Assembly (NCBI GenBank): GCA_944381055.1
Contig: CALWJQ010000026.1
Location: 1-35,533 of the forward strand
Source of the DNA: an uncultured Clostridia bacterium
Lineage (GTDB): Bacteria > Bacillota > Clostridia > Oscillospirales > Butyricicoccaceae
Length of the DNA: 35,533 nt
Direction of reading: 5' to 3'
Below the pieces are notes generated by a model. That model was not told the DNA's origin, ran no database searches, and worked only from the letters and a program-made list of their open reading frames with translations. This document shows positions 1 through 6,942 of this stretch, in pieces; the first letter of the stretch is position 1; each line of letters begins with the position of its first letter. The position numbers and the translations under genes were made by a program.

Positions 1-13
1 CGTTGAGTTTCAT
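1..13 (-). CDS. Start of an unidentified gene (partial)
   Basis: Only the first four codons (M-K-L-N) lie in the window. On the minus strand AAGGA stands nine bases before an ATG at 13-11, and the gene begins 23 bases after the VanW-protein stop, so it is probably the next gene of that transcript. The product cannot be named from this fragment. Confidence 0.5.
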
Positions 14-36
14 TTTTTCACGTCCTTTCGTAGGCG

Positions 37-1857
37 TCAGACAACGGGTGGCGTCGTTTCGCCCGGAATGGGCAGAAAGATTTCATCAGGAGCGGAAGGT
101 TCTGACGGGATCGCGGGGTCGACAGGCGTTGTCGTTTCGCCGGGATCAGACGGCGCTGCAGGCTCAGCAGGCGCCGCCGGATCAACAGGCGATGTCGGAT
201 CGGCCGGTGTCACCGGGTCGGTCGGCGTTGTGGGATTGACAACCGGCAAAGCGGGGCCGTCTTCAACGACTTTGTCATACTTGGTATAGACGCTCTTGTT
301 TTCAAAAGTGCGCGAAGTCTCGACGCCGTCGATGTACACGACGCGGTAGGTCTCGGTGACATAGCCGGTGTAGCCGCTGGATTTGACGCGGCTTTCGCCG
401 GGGGCGAGATCGGGGTTTTCGACATGCACGGTCTGGAAGGGCGTTTTGGACAGCACCGTGGTTTCCATCTGCACGGTTTTGTTTTCCGTTTTGGTTCCGA
501 CCAGCTGAACCGTCATAGAGGATCGGCCGTAGCTGACGTCGATGCGCAGCGGGTAGTCGGTATCGTTTTTGAAGCGGAAGTCGACGGCGCCCCAGGCGAC
601 CGTCGCATCTTCACCCAGCGGCACATAGGTGACCAGGCGGCTGTGGGCCTTGCGCTCGACAATTTCCAGGTCGGCGCGCAGCGCCGCGTAATAAATGGTA
701 GAAGAAACCTGGCAGATGCCGCCGCCCACACCGTCTTCGGCGGACGCGCCGACATAGACGATGGCGTCGCGGAAGCCGCGCTCGTAGGTGCGCGGGCCGA
801 CCGTGTCGTTGTACGAAAACACGTCGCCCGGGTTTAAAATGACGCCGTCAATCAGGTCGCACGCCAGCTTGACGTTGGTGGTGCGGCCGACCAGGCTGGC
901 GTTAAAAGACGTGGTGCCCTCGCCCAGCACGTCGCGGAACAAAACCGATTCGAACTCCTCAGTCGTCATGGTTGGTTCGGTGATGACCAGCGGAAGTTCG
1001 ACATAGCGTTCATCGCTTTCTTCCAGCGCTTTCTGTGCCGCTTCCACATCGAGCGAGATACCGCGCTGGGCCGGCAAAACGGTGTTGCCCGTCGGATCGC
1101 TGTCCAGGTCAAGACGGGGGTTTTGCAAAGGCTGCTCAATTTCGTCGCGGATGAGCAGAAGATCCAGCTGATCGGGATCTTCGACCTGGGGCTCGTAGAC
1201 GGCAGGGGAAAGATCGCCGCTCAGGATGCGGCCGCGGATAAAGGCGAGAAAGTCGCCGGTGTCGATGGATACGCCTGTCTGCCCGCGGTCGAGGATTAAA
1301 ACATCGCCTTCCAATGTATAGGCCGGCTGTGACATCTCGGAAGAGAGATCGGACGCCAGCTTTTGGATTTCACTGTCAAGCAGCTGCTGATCCACAGCGA
1401 TGGCAGGGGTGATGGAAACACCCTGCGTCATGGACTGCCAAACCGCGCGAATGCGCGCGGGCAGGCTGCCGGTCCGGCCATACAGGTAAGCCGATTCGGC
1501 CGTCTGGCTGGCGTCATAGTGGGTGCCGACGCCTGACAGGTCAAGGGTGCGGGTGTATTCACCCACCGTGATATCCAGGCTCTGCCCGGGCGTCGCCGCG
1601 GCAAAGGCATCTTCAAGCGCGGCCAGCGTATCGCGCCGCGACAAACCGGACAGGTCGACGGGCTCCATCTGCCCGCCGGCGACCGTCACGCCGGGATAGA
1701 TGCTGTCGCTGAAATACAGCCAGCCCAGCGCGCCGCCCGCAGCGGCAAGCACCAGAAGCAGCAGGCACAAAAGGACAATCAGGGGCTTTTTCCCTGAAGA
1801 AACGGCACGGCGGCCGCCCTTTGAAGGGTTGGCGCCCGGAAGGTTCATTTCGTTCAA
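37..1857 (-). CDS. VanW-family cell-surface protein with G5-like domain and Pro-rich tail
   Basis: About 606 residues. The start chosen is TTG at 1857: GGAGGAAG lies eight bases before it, while the upstream in-frame ATGs at 1953 and 1872 have no good ribosome site and the first lies within the promoter. A short basic N-terminus is followed by one membrane helix, then an extracellular region. The VanW domain lies near the middle (FSYND, GVGGGICQVSSTIY, the latter a family hallmark), followed by a G5-like beta module (the ETYRVVYIDG stretch). About 60 residues of degenerate P-x-D/E-P repeats end the protein. VanW proteins occur in some vancomycin-resistance clusters and widely in Gram-positives as YoaR-like surface proteins, but their biochemical role is unsettled; no van operon is nearby, so resistance should not be inferred. 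The protein is probably membrane-anchored and facing the wall. Confidence 0.88.
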   Translation of the reverse strand: MNEMNLPGANPSKGGRRAVSSGKKPLIVLLCLLLLVLAAAGGALGWLYFSDSIYPGVTVAGGQMEPVDLSGLSRRDTLAALEDAFAAATPGQSLDITVGEYTRTLDLSGVGTHYDASQTAESAYLYGRTGSLPARIRAVWQSMTQGVSITPAIAVDQQLLDSEIQKLASDLSSEMSQPAYTLEGDVLILDRGQTGVSIDTGDFLAFIRGRILSGDLSPAVYEPQVEDPDQLDLLLIRDEIEQPLQNPRLDLDSDPTGNTVLPAQRGISLDVEAAQKALEESDERYVELPLVITEPTMTTEEFESVLFRDVLGEGTTSFNASLVGRTTNVKLACDLIDGVILNPGDVFSYNDTVGPRTYERGFRDAIVYVGASAEDGVGGGICQVSSTIYYAALRADLEIVERKAHSRLVTYVPLGEDATVAWGAVDFRFKNDTDYPLRIDVSYGRSSMTVQLVGTKTENKTVQMETTVLSKTPFQTVHVENPDLAPGESRVKSSGYTGYVTETYRVVYIDGVETSRTFENKSVYTKYDKVVEDGPALPVVNPTTPTDPVTPADPTSPVDPAAPAEPAAPSDPGETTTPVDPAIPSEPSAPDEIFLPIPGETTPPVV

Positions 1858-1924
1858 AACGGCTTCCTCCATTCTTTGATTCCAGTTGGGGGAAAAAGGC
1901 AAATATACAGGCCGGAATATCAAT

Positions 1925-1953
1925 ATTATATCTCGAAAACCGGGTAATAGCAA
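1925..1953 (-). promoter_or_regulatory. Sigma-A-type promoter for the VanW gene
   Basis: On the minus strand TTGCTA (1953-1948) and TATAAT (1930-1925) are separated by 17 bp. Transcription would start near 1918, which places the far-upstream ATG of the frame outside the mRNA and supports the internal TTG start. Confidence 0.7.
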
Positions 1954-1981
1954 TTACGAAACAGTAACATATCGGCCCTGC

Positions 1982-2554
1982 CTATTCGACGAAGCGGACG
2001 GCCGATTGTTCCCAGTATTTTGTATAGACGCGATCGCTGCAGCCGTCCAGATTGAGCTGGTACATCCGGAAAGTGACGGGAATGTCTTTGGGCTGCCACT
2101 GCTCGACATAGCTGTAACAGTAGCGCATTCCCAGCTTGCGCATGACACGGCCGCTGGCGGGATTGCGCACGTCGTGGGTCGCCGTGACAAAGGGGACGCC
2201 ATCTTTCTGCACCTGCCGGACAACGGCTGCCGCGGCTTCGGACGCGATGCCGCGCCCCCAGAAGTCAGAACGCAGGCCGTAACCCAGATCGCGGCTGTCG
2301 CTTTCGCTTAGGTGGACATAGCCGACGGGCGCGCCGGAAACGCGCGGGCATACGGCGTAGCGGTAGCTGCCGTCCGGAGGGGCCGCATACCAGCGCAGGA
2401 ACAAATCCTGCGCCTCTTCCCGCGTCGCAAGGGGGAACCACGGCAGGAAGACATTGGTTTTTAGGTCGCTGAACAGCGCAAAAATTGCGTCGAGATCGTC
2501 TTCGTCAAAAGGCCGGAGAATCAGCCGGCTGGTTGTCAGAACAGGGCGGGTCAC
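1982..2554 (-). CDS. GNAT-family N-acetyltransferase (RimJ/RimL type)
   Basis: 190 residues starting at GTG, with GGAGG seven bases upstream. The N-terminus (TTSRLILRPFDEDD) is the usual opening of RimJ/RimL-like acetyltransferases. The acetyl-CoA loop is visible as the W-G-R-G-I-A-S-E-A stretch near residue 100, followed by the NPAS-x-RVM-x-KLGM motif. The family transfers acetyl from acetyl-CoA to an amine, either on protein N-termini or on small molecules including some antibiotics. The substrate cannot be read from the sequence. The gene is divergent from the ABC-F resistance gene and transcribed toward the VanW gene. Confidence 0.88.
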   Translation of the reverse strand: MTRPVLTTSRLILRPFDEDDLDAIFALFSDLKTNVFLPWFPLATREEAQDLFLRWYAAPPDGSYRYAVCPRVSGAPVGYVHLSESDSRDLGYGLRSDFWGRGIASEAAAAVVRQVQKDGVPFVTATHDVRNPASGRVMRKLGMRYCYSYVEQWQPKDIPVTFRMYQLNLDGCSDRVYTKYWEQSAVRFVE

Positions 2555-2584
2555 AGGTGCACCTCCGTGTCAGGAAATATCTTT

Positions 2585-2614
2585 ATCGTATCACAATAAA
2601 GTATTGTATCACAA
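2585..2614 (-). promoter_or_regulatory. Probable GNAT promoter containing a 9-bp direct repeat
   Basis: On the minus strand TTGTGA (2614-2609) and TACGAT (2590-2585) are 18 bp apart. The nine-base word TTGTGATAC occurs twice, at 2614-2606 and 2596-2588, exactly 18 bp apart, so one copy covers the -35 and the other overlaps the -10. The repeats could be a regulator site; no regulator is identified. Confidence 0.45.
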
Positions 2615-2639
2615 ATATACGGGGCCGCAAAGCGGCGGC

Positions 2640-2669
2640 TTGACAGGCGGCGGGCTTTGCGTTTATAAT
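2640..2669 (+). promoter_or_regulatory. Sigma-A promoter of the ABC-F leader transcript
   Basis: Consensus TTGACA (2640-2645) and TATAAT (2664-2669) with an 18-bp spacer. The transcript would begin near 2676, giving a leader of about 300 nt before the ABC-F start codon. A strong promoter upstream of a terminator is what an attenuated gene needs. Confidence 0.85.
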
Positions 2670-2698
2670 AGCACCAGATGGAAAAAAGGAGTGGAAAG

Positions 2699-2719
2699 AT
2701 GCGCAGTTTCTCTTGCTGA
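2699..2719 (+). CDS. Six-residue leader peptide MRSFSC (attenuator uORF)
   Basis: ATG CGC AGT TTC TCT TGC TGA, preceded by AAGGAG seven bases upstream of the ATG, within 30 nt of the expected transcription start. Codons 3-6 contain the 11-nt segment 2706-2716 that can pair with 2829-2839. A ribosome held on this ORF would hide that segment, so the peptide is probably a sensor of translation inhibition, as in the leaders of erm and antibiotic-inducible ABC-F genes. The peptide sequence matches no leader I can recall. Confidence 0.72.
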   Translation: MRSFSC

Positions 2720-2840
2720 CAAAAGGCGCGCGAGCGATCCGACGGCATGAAAGCCAGCCGGGCGGTGCTTTGTCTGCGCCCTGTCAAAGGCGGGGAGAAA
2801 ACGGACGAACCGTTTTTTGTCCTGCCCTGCGGGAGAAACC
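2706..2840 (+). promoter_or_regulatory. Leader pairing (segments 1 and 2) that should permit termination
   Basis: GTTTCTCTTGC (2706-2716, inside the leader ORF) is complementary to GCGGGAGAAAC (2829-2839) over 11 consecutive pairs, two of them G-U. Segment 2 (2827-2840) also pairs with the terminator loop and 3' arm (2918-2931) in 13 of 14 positions, one a wobble and one a G-G mismatch. The two pairings are mutually exclusive. A smaller hairpin, AAAACGG/CCGTTTT at 2798-2816, lies between them and may be a pause site. Confidence 0.62.
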
Positions 2841-2905
2841 ATGCGCATTACCGGGAGCCGGCGCCTGAAAAAGGCGCGCGGTTCGGCACGCTTTCTGTGT
2901 GTATC

Positions 2906-2940
2906 CGGCGGCGGGATGGTTTGTCCCGCGGCCGTTTTTT
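2906..2940 (+). terminator. Intrinsic terminator inside the ABC-F leader (attenuator)
   Basis: An 11-bp arm (2906-2916) pairs with 2924-2934 with one mismatch around a seven-base loop, followed directly by six T residues. It ends 36 bases before the ABC-F start codon and would block transcription of that gene unless the antiterminator (2827-2840 with 2918-2931) forms. Confidence 0.85.
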
Positions 2941-2976
2941 GTTGCCCGGAAGGGCGTTTGCAGGAGGCGATGCAGA

Positions 2977-4455
2977 ATGGCACAAATCAATATATCTCAT
3001 TTAACCTTTGCCTATGACGGCAGCTACGACAATGTTTTTGACGATCTTTCGATCGATTTGGACACCGATTGGCGGCTGGGGCTTGTCGGCCGCAACGGCC
3101 GCGGCAAGACGACCCTTTTGCGGCTGCTGTTGGGACAATACGGCTTCCGCGGCCGGATTTCGTGCCCGGCCGTATGCACGTATTTCCCCGCAGAACCGTG
3201 CGGGCGCGGGCTGACGGCGCTGGACGCCGCCCTTCAGGCGTCGCCGCAGCTGGAACGGTGGCGGCTGGAGCGGGCGCTCCATGAACTGCGTCTCGACCCT
3301 GCCGTGCTGGAGCGCGCGTGGGAGACGCTGAGCAGCGGCGAGCGCACCAAAGTGCTGCTGGCCGCCCTTTTTCAGCAGGAAAACGGCTTTCCGCTTATCG
3401 ACGAGCCGACCAACCATCTCGACGCCGAAGGGCGGCAGGTGCTGGCGCAGTTCCTGCGCAGGCAGCGCGGGTTTATCCTTGTGTCGCACGACCGCGCCTT
3501 TTTAGACGGTTGCGTCAGCCACATCCTCGCGCTCAACCGGGCGGGTGCCGAGGTGCAGAGAGGCGATTTTTCGTCGTGGTGGGAAAACCGGCGCCGCCGG
3601 GACGCTTTTGAGCAGGCGGAAAACGAGCGGCTGCAAAGGGACATCCGCCGCCTGAGTGAAGCGGCGCGCCGCACGAGCGCCTGGTCGGATCAGGTGGAAA
3701 AGACGAAAAAAGGCCAGCGCAGCGCCGGCCTGCGGCCCGACCGCGGATATATCGGCCATAAGTCGGCCAAGATGATGAAACGATCCAAAGCCATTGAAGA
3801 ACGGCGTGAAGAGGCGATCCGGCAAAAATCCGCGCTGCTCAAAAACGTCGAAAAGGCTGAAACGCTCAAACTGTCGCCGCTGGAATGGCGGCGCGGACGG
3901 ATCTTTGAAGCGCGGGATCTTTCGCTGTACCGCGGCGGCCGCCCGGTCTGCGGCCCGATCGACTTTGAAATTCTGCCTGGGGAACGCGTCGCTGTGCGCG
4001 GCGTCAACGGCAGCGGAAAGTCAACGCTGCTCAGGCTGTGCCTGGGTGAAGAAATCGAACATGCCGGACGTTTCGAACGGGGGACAAGGCTGGTTGTGTC
4101 CTATGTGCCGCAGGACGCGGGGGATCTGCACGGGAGTATGCGGGATTTTGCCGCGCGAAGCGAAATCGACGAAAGCCTGTTCAAAGCCATTTTGCGCAAG
4201 CTGGATTTTGAACGGGCGCAGTTTGACAAAGATATGGCGGATCTGTCGGCGGGACAGAAGAAAAAAGTGCTGCTGGCGCGCAGCCTGTGCCAGAAGGCGC
4301 ATCTTTATATCTGGGACGAACCGCTTAATTATATTGACGTTTTTTCCCGTATGCAGCTCGAAGAGCTGCTGCTTGCTTACCGCCCGACCATGCTGTTTGT
4401 CGAACACGACGCAGCCTTCTGCCGGAACATCGCGGACAAAAGCATTGAACTGTAA
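2977..4455 (+). CDS. ABC-F ribosome-protection protein (Lsa/Vga/CplR-like)
   Basis: 492 residues from ATG 2977, with CAGGAGG nine bases upstream; the frame is open further back but those codons run through the leader terminator. Two ABC ATPase domains lie in one chain with no membrane segments. NBD1 has Walker A G38-T46 (GRNGRGKTT), signature LSSGE and Walker B LIDEPTNHLD followed by SHDRAF. NBD2 has GVNGSGKST, LSAGQ and YIWDEPLNYID followed by VEHDAAF. A long charged helical linker of about 90 residues between the domains corresponds to the antibiotic-resistance domain that reaches the peptidyl-transferase centre. Such proteins displace lincosamides, pleuromutilins and streptogramin A from the 50S subunit. 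Length, linker and the attenuator leader favour a resistance ABC-F over a housekeeping Uup/EttA; the exact drug range is inference. Confidence 0.9.
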   Translation: MAQINISHLTFAYDGSYDNVFDDLSIDLDTDWRLGLVGRNGRGKTTLLRLLLGQYGFRGRISCPAVCTYFPAEPCGRGLTALDAALQASPQLERWRLERALHELRLDPAVLERAWETLSSGERTKVLLAALFQQENGFPLIDEPTNHLDAEGRQVLAQFLRRQRGFILVSHDRAFLDGCVSHILALNRAGAEVQRGDFSSWWENRRRRDAFEQAENERLQRDIRRLSEAARRTSAWSDQVEKTKKGQRSAGLRPDRGYIGHKSAKMMKRSKAIEERREEAIRQKSALLKNVEKAETLKLSPLEWRRGRIFEARDLSLYRGGRPVCGPIDFEILPGERVAVRGVNGSGKSTLLRLCLGEEIEHAGRFERGTRLVVSYVPQDAGDLHGSMRDFAARSEIDESLFKAILRKLDFERAQFDKDMADLSAGQKKKVLLARSLCQKAHLYIWDEPLNYIDVFSRMQLEELLLAYRPTMLFVEHDAAFCRNIADKSIEL

Positions 4456-4463
4456 AACAGGTG

Positions 4464-4500
4464 CAAAAAAGCCGCCGCTCCGGGCGCGGGGCGGCGGCTT
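4464..4500 (-). terminator. Terminator of the 158-aa gene, shared hairpin with ABC-F
   Basis: AAGCCGCCGC (4469-4478) pairs with GCGGCGGCTT (4491-4500). On the minus strand it is followed by TTTTTTGC, so it terminates the gene ending at 4513. On the plus strand the same hairpin follows the ABC-F stop but lacks a good T tract. Confidence 0.75.
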
Positions 4501-4512
4501 ACTGTCCGGCGG

Positions 4513-4989
4513 TTACTGAGCAGACGGGCTTTCTTCGTCCTCGGCCGGCGCCGGGGGGGCCTCTTCCGGCGTGCTGGAGACGGACGGATCCGGCTGTTCT
4601 GCGGGCTTGCCGTAATCCTCTTCCAGCGCCTTGCGCTGACAGTCGTTAAACAGGGCGTAAAATTCCTTGCGGTTCATTTCTTCGACGTGGTAGTCGGTCT
4701 GGATATTCTCGGGGTTGACAAACAGGTTCCAGCGCTGAATGAGCATGGCGTTGGACTCGGCTACTTTTTTGGACGAGGCGTGTTGAAAAACCAGCATGCC
4801 GTCATGCTCTTTGAGCACGCAGGGGAAGCAGTGCAGCTTGCCGAACTGGCTGGCTTCGAGCCACAAAAGGGTAATATCTTCGCTGACATGCTGGGCGCGG
4901 TAGTGCTTTTGCTCAGCTGACTGGCCCAGAATAAAGGTTTTGAGCCCCCTGCTGCGCTTGTTGATCAAAGGAACGGTGAAATATTTCAT
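4513..4989 (-). CDS. Unrecognised 158-aa protein with acidic Pro/Glu-rich tail
   Basis: I do not recognise the family. The start at 4989 has AAGGGAAG eight bases upstream, its own promoter and its own terminator, so expression is credible. About 125 residues look globular and mixed alpha/beta (LLWLEASQFGKLHCFPCVL, then a basic RKEFYALFNDCQRKALEEDYG stretch). The last 30 residues are low-complexity P/E/S and probably disordered. There is no signal peptide or membrane helix, suggesting a soluble cytoplasmic protein. Two cysteines in HCFPC could bind metal or form a disulfide, but there is no second pair. It is divergent from the TauE/SafE exporter, and that context does not reveal a role. Confidence 0.7.
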   Translation of the reverse strand: MKYFTVPLINKRSRGLKTFILGQSAEQKHYRAQHVSEDITLLWLEASQFGKLHCFPCVLKEHDGMLVFQHASSKKVAESNAMLIQRWNLFVNPENIQTDYHVEEMNRKEFYALFNDCQRKALEEDYGKPAEQPDPSVSSTPEEAPPAPAEDEESPSAQ

Positions 4990-5031
4990 TTTCGCAACTT
5001 CCCTTCAGGCGGCGCGTGCCGATATATTTTT

Positions 5032-5060
5032 ATTCTAGCGCTAAAACGACAAAATGTAAA
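5032..5060 (-). promoter_or_regulatory. Sigma-A promoter of the 158-aa gene
   Basis: Minus strand TTTACA (5060-5055), 17-bp spacer, TAGAAT (5037-5032). It is divergent from the exporter promoter, with the two -35 boxes about 32 bp apart. Confidence 0.75.
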
Positions 5061-5092
5061 GCGAAAAATTTCGCCGTACGCGCCCGGCAGGA

Positions 5093-5121
5093 TTGACTTG
5101 CGGGCCGTACTGCATTACAAT
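5093..5121 (+). promoter_or_regulatory. Sigma-A promoter of the TauE/SafE gene
   Basis: TTGACT (5093-5098), 17-bp spacer, TACAAT (5116-5121). It overlaps the open frame upstream of GTG 5159, showing that the extra upstream codons are not translated. Confidence 0.8.
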
Positions 5122-5158
5122 GAAAAAAAGCCTTTTTGGCGCGGGAAGGAGAAAGACC

Positions 5159-5878
5159 GTGCAGTATTTTCTGCTGTTTCTGGTTTCGGGGATCAGCGCG
5201 ACGGTGCAGACGGTGACGGGGTTTGGCTACGGCATCATCGTCATGGCGCTGACACCGCTGTTTCTGCCCCTTGAGCAGGCGCTCGCCATTTCGACCACCA
5301 CGTCCCTGTGCCTGAACATTGTCATTTTGTCGCGCCGCTGGCGCGACATCCAGTATAAACACGTGTGGGTGCCGGTATTATGCGCGGCAGCCGGCGCGTT
5401 TGCCGGCCTGACTGTGATGGCCGAGCACCCCTCGGCGGTTTACAAGAGGATTCTGGGCGTGTTCCTGCTTGTCCTGGCCGTGTGGTTTGTCTGGCTGAGC
5501 GACCGGGTCAGGCTGCGGCCGACCCCGCTTTCGTCAGCCGTTGCCGGCATTGTGTCAGGGGTGTGCGGGGGCCTGTTTTCCATCAACGGCCCGCCGATGG
5601 TTTTGTACTATGTCGCCATTCTAAGCGACGTCAGGCAGTACATGGCGACGACGCAGTTTTACTTTATGGTCAACAACATCAACCTTATCATCATGCGCAA
5701 TGCGCTGGGCCTGTGGCCGTCCGGAATCCTGCCCGGCTGCCTCAGCGCGCTGGCCGGCCTGTTGTGCGGGTACCTGGCAGGCAGCGCAATTTTCAAAAAG
5801 GCCAATCCGCGGCGTATCCGGCAGGCCGTATACGTCGTCATGGCGATGGCCGGCCTGACCATTGCGCTCGGCATCTGA
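5159..5878 (+). CDS. TauE/SafE (TSUP) family membrane transporter
   Basis: 239 residues from GTG 5159, with AAGGAG seven bases upstream; the earlier ATG at 5093 coincides with the -35 box and is rejected. About eight hydrophobic segments are visible. The N-terminal repeat carries TVTGFGYGIIVMALTP and the C-terminal repeat GVCGGLFSINGPPMVLYY, the paired G-F-G/G-P-P signatures of this family, whose two halves arose by duplication. TSUP members move sulfite, sulfoacetate, sulfolactate or other small organosulfur and carboxylate anions across the inner membrane. The substrate here is unknown because no sulfur-metabolism gene is adjacent. It appears monocistronic, between a promoter and a bidirectional terminator. 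Confidence 0.9.
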   Translation: MQYFLLFLVSGISATVQTVTGFGYGIIVMALTPLFLPLEQALAISTTTSLCLNIVILSRRWRDIQYKHVWVPVLCAAAGAFAGLTVMAEHPSAVYKRILGVFLLVLAVWFVWLSDRVRLRPTPLSSAVAGIVSGVCGGLFSINGPPMVLYYVAILSDVRQYMATTQFYFMVNNINLIIMRNALGLWPSGILPGCLSALAGLLCGYLAGSAIFKKANPRRIRQAVYVVMAMAGLTIALGI

Positions 5879-5892
5879 AGCTGGAATGATTC

Positions 5893-5922
5893 AAAAAGAC
5901 CGCCCTCTGGGGCGGTCTTTTT
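5893..5922. terminator. Bidirectional intrinsic terminator
   Basis: AAAGACCGCC pairs with GGCGGTCTTT around a short loop and is flanked by A and T runs on both sides, so it can serve the TauE/SafE gene on the plus strand and the AbrB-like gene on the minus strand. Confidence 0.88.
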
Positions 5923-5953
5923 GCTGCATGTTTGGGTGTGCGTGCGAATACGT

Positions 5954-6193
5954 TTAAAGGGAAAGCTCTTTCCGGCAGTTTTCGCAAACGCAGCGATCCT
6001 TGAAAACGCTGACCTTTTTGGTGCTGCCGCAAAAGATGCACTCCTGTTCGTATTTTTTCAGGACAATGGAATTGCCGTCTACAAAAATTTCCATGGAATC
6101 ACGCGGTTCTATGTGCATGGTATGACGCATTTCTATCGGCAGGACGATACGACCCAGTTCATCGATTTTTCTGACGATCCCTGTTGATTTCAT
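5954..6193 (-). CDS. abrB: AbrB-family transition-state regulator with Cys4 tail
   Basis: 79 residues; AGGAGG precedes the ATG by about seven bases. Residues 1-45 form the swapped-hairpin AbrB DNA-binding fold (STGIVRKIDELGRIVLPIEMRHTM). The C-terminal part carries two CxxC pairs (CIFC and CENC) resembling a small zinc ribbon, which many clostridial AbrB-like proteins have in place of the B. subtilis multimerisation tail. The protein is a dimeric or tetrameric DNA-binding regulator of stationary-phase and sporulation genes. SpoVT is a relative but is roughly twice as long with a GAF domain, so this is AbrB/Abh-like. In B. subtilis abrB also lies beside rsmI (yabC); here spmAB lies between them. 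Confidence 0.9.
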   Translation of the reverse strand: MKSTGIVRKIDELGRIVLPIEMRHTMHIEPRDSMEIFVDGNSIVLKKYEQECIFCGSTKKVSVFKDRCVCENCRKELSL

Positions 6194-6243
6194 GCTTGCC
6201 CTCCTCAGAACAATCAGTTAAAAATGAATGCAGATACAAAATC

Positions 6244-6272
6244 ATTTTACCTTTTTTGTAATATTTTGTCAA
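6244..6272 (-). promoter_or_regulatory. Sigma-A promoter of the abrB-like gene
   Basis: Minus strand TTGACA (6272-6267), 17-bp AT-rich spacer, TAAAAT (6249-6244). The leader to the start codon is about 45 nt. AbrB proteins often autoregulate and prefer AT-rich sites such as this; that is inference. Confidence 0.82.
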
Positions 6273-6354
6273 TCCCTGTCGTCCGGATCCCTGCTTTGCG
6301 GGGTGTGGGAACGCAGATGCAGCAAAGAATTTTTGAAAGGCGGGAATATAAAGC

Positions 6355-6942
6355 ATGTTGATGTCCAGGGTACTGGCAGCGCTGCTGCTGCTTGCCGTCG
6401 TCTTTGGGACCCTGACAGGACGCATGGCCGACGTAGCGCTGGCCGCCGTATCGGGAACGCAGCAGGCGGTAGAGCTCATTTTGTCGATCGCAGGAACGAT
6501 TTGCCTGTGGTCGGCGCTGATGGAAGTCATGAACCGTTCGGGTCTGGCTCTGAGAATCGCCAACATGCTGCGGCCGGTTATCGTTTGGCTGTTTGGAAAA
6601 TACGGGCGGGATGAACAGGCAGCCGAAGCCATTTCACAGAACATGGCGGCCAACTTGCTGGGGCTGGGGTCGGCGGCAACGCCGGCCGGGCTGCGGGCGG
6701 CGAAACGACTTGACGAGCTTGCGCGCCGCGACGGCGTCCGGCCGGACAGCGTGCTGCTGCTCATTGTCATCAATACGGCGTCGGTCCAGCTTTTGCCGAC
6801 GACGGTCGCCGCGGTCCGCGCCGCATACGGCAGCCCAAACCCTTATGACATTCTGCCCGCCGTATGGGTGTCCAGCGTGATTTCGGTAGCAGTCGGTATT
6901 TTTCTGGCCAGGATATTTGGAAAAATCTGGAGGGGCAAATGA
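6355..6942 (+). CDS. spmA: Spore maturation protein A
   Basis: 195 residues, with four to five membrane helices. The Gate-type motif region MAANLLGLGSAATPAGLRAAKRLDEL is characteristic of SpmA, as is the NTASVQLLPTT segment. ATG 6355 is ten bases after AAGGCGGG; the second ATG two codons later is possible. In Bacillus and Clostridium, SpmA with SpmB is needed for full spore-core dehydration and heat resistance; the molecular activity is thought to be membrane transport in the developing spore. The stop overlaps the spmB start in an ATGA, so the two are translationally coupled. Confidence 0.95.
   Translation: MLMSRVLAALLLLAVVFGTLTGRMADVALAAVSGTQQAVELILSIAGTICLWSALMEVMNRSGLALRIANMLRPVIVWLFGKYGRDEQAAEAISQNMAANLLGLGSAATPAGLRAAKRLDELARRDGVRPDSVLLLIVINTASVQLLPTTVAAVRAAYGSPNPYDILPAVWVSSVISVAVGIFLARIFGKIWRGK

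Noticed and set aside
50..245. Repeats that could suggest a CRISPR or satellite array
   Set aside because: They are short degenerate hexapeptide-coding units within the VanW reading frame, with no spacers.
37..1857. Vancomycin resistance from the VanW domain
   Set aside because: VanW-domain proteins are common in Gram-positives without van clusters, and no vanHAX/vanRS genes are in the window.
2798..2816. AAAACGG/CCGTTTT hairpin with T residues as a first terminator in the ABC-F leader
   Set aside because: The stem is weak and its T run is part of the stem; at most a pause site.
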